DNA from: Chloroflexi bacterium HGW-Chloroflexi-4
GTDB lineage: Bacteria > Chloroflexota > Anaerolineae > Anaerolineales > Anaerolineaceae
Direction: 5' to 3'
Assembly (NCBI GenBank): GCA_002840715.1
Contig: PHBW01000001.1
Coordinates: forward strand, 62,001 to 126,000
DNA length: 64,000 nt
In this document: positions 63,941 through 64,000 of the stretch, piece after piece
Numbering within the stretch: the stretch's first letter is position 1
How the letters are laid out: each line of letters starts with the position of its first letter
Made by a program: the position numbers and the translations under genes
The notes under the pieces: generated by a model
What the model saw: only the letters and a program-made list of their open reading frames with translations
What the model was told of the DNA's origin: nothing
The model's database searches: none

Positions 63941-64000
63941 ATGTTATCTGATCCTTTTACTCTGTCTCTCTTAATAATCATTACCATAGCACTAGGAATC
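63941..64000 (+). CDS. Start of a membrane protein, 3' end outside the window
   Basis: An ATG with AGGA 13 bases before it opens a frame that runs to the window end. The 20 visible residues are hydrophobic (SLLIIITIALGI). From its place after the transferases, an O-antigen polymerase (Wzy) is a fair guess. Confidence 0.5.
   Translation, partial: MLSDPFTLSLLIIITIALGI

Overview
This window is moderately AT-rich bacterial DNA, most likely from a Chloroflexota (Anaerolineae-type) bacterium. That assignment is an inference. It rests on the lipoprotein leaders with alanine/threonine/glutamate-rich linkers after the lipobox cysteine, the sugar-scavenging gene content (CUT1 and CUT2 ABC importers, ROK regulator, GH31/GH15/GH38) and the bacterial microcompartment (BMC). 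No rRNA or tRNA gene was found to anchor the taxonomy.

Layout. (1) 1-1.24 kb: end of an unknown gene, then a Nudix hydrolase. (2) 2.1-14.6 kb: a glycoside-use island on the minus strand (CUT1 importer, GH15, GH31, MFS), with a ROK repressor and a second, divergent GH31. Two copies of a ~170-bp direct repeat flank it (1537-1722 and 15177-15343). (3) 15.5-18.2 kb: tungstate importer tupABC. (4) 18.7-35.8 kb: a BMC locus. (5) 36.1-44.8 kb: PHP metallohydrolase, GH38 alpha-mannosidase, and a response regulator with a large beta-propeller sensor kinase. (6) 44.9-55.7 kb: short, mostly minus-strand accessory genes (acetyltransferases, alpha/beta hydrolases, an ABC-2 exporter, a beta-lactamase-fold hydrolase, tiny membrane peptides). 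Eight copies of a two-part intergenic element punctuate this stretch. (7) 55.8-56.7 kb: LiaF-like membrane protein and gluconokinase. (8) 57.0-64 kb: start of an exopolysaccharide locus (tyrosine phosphatase, chain-length/kinase protein, flippase, glycosyltransferases, methyltransferase, start of a membrane protein).

The BMC locus is the most interesting part. An MtnK-like kinase, an MtnA-like isomerase and a class II aldolase sit with a ribose-type ABC importer and a SorC-family regulator. This is the set known from the 5-deoxyribose / 5-methylthioribose DHAP shunt: pentose, then pentose-1-P, then pentulose-1-P, then DHAP plus (methylthio)acetaldehyde. The divergent operon encodes a shell (three BMC-P, one BMC-H, one BMC-T), a CoA-acylating-type aldehyde dehydrogenase with a tail resembling an encapsulation peptide, and a small protein whose first 62 residues align without gaps to the N-terminus of the aldolase. 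It ends with a tightly coupled unit: split transketolase, a RuBisCO-like protein with altered catalytic residues, and a binding-protein fold without a signal peptide. I read it as a metabolosome for SAM-derived deoxy- or methylthio-pentoses, with a RuBisCO-like/transketolase side branch of unknown purpose. I know of no described BMC with this combination.

A second theme is start codons. At least three genes (ABC ATPase, BMC small protein, GH38) seem to start at ATC, each behind a good Shine-Dalgarno sequence.
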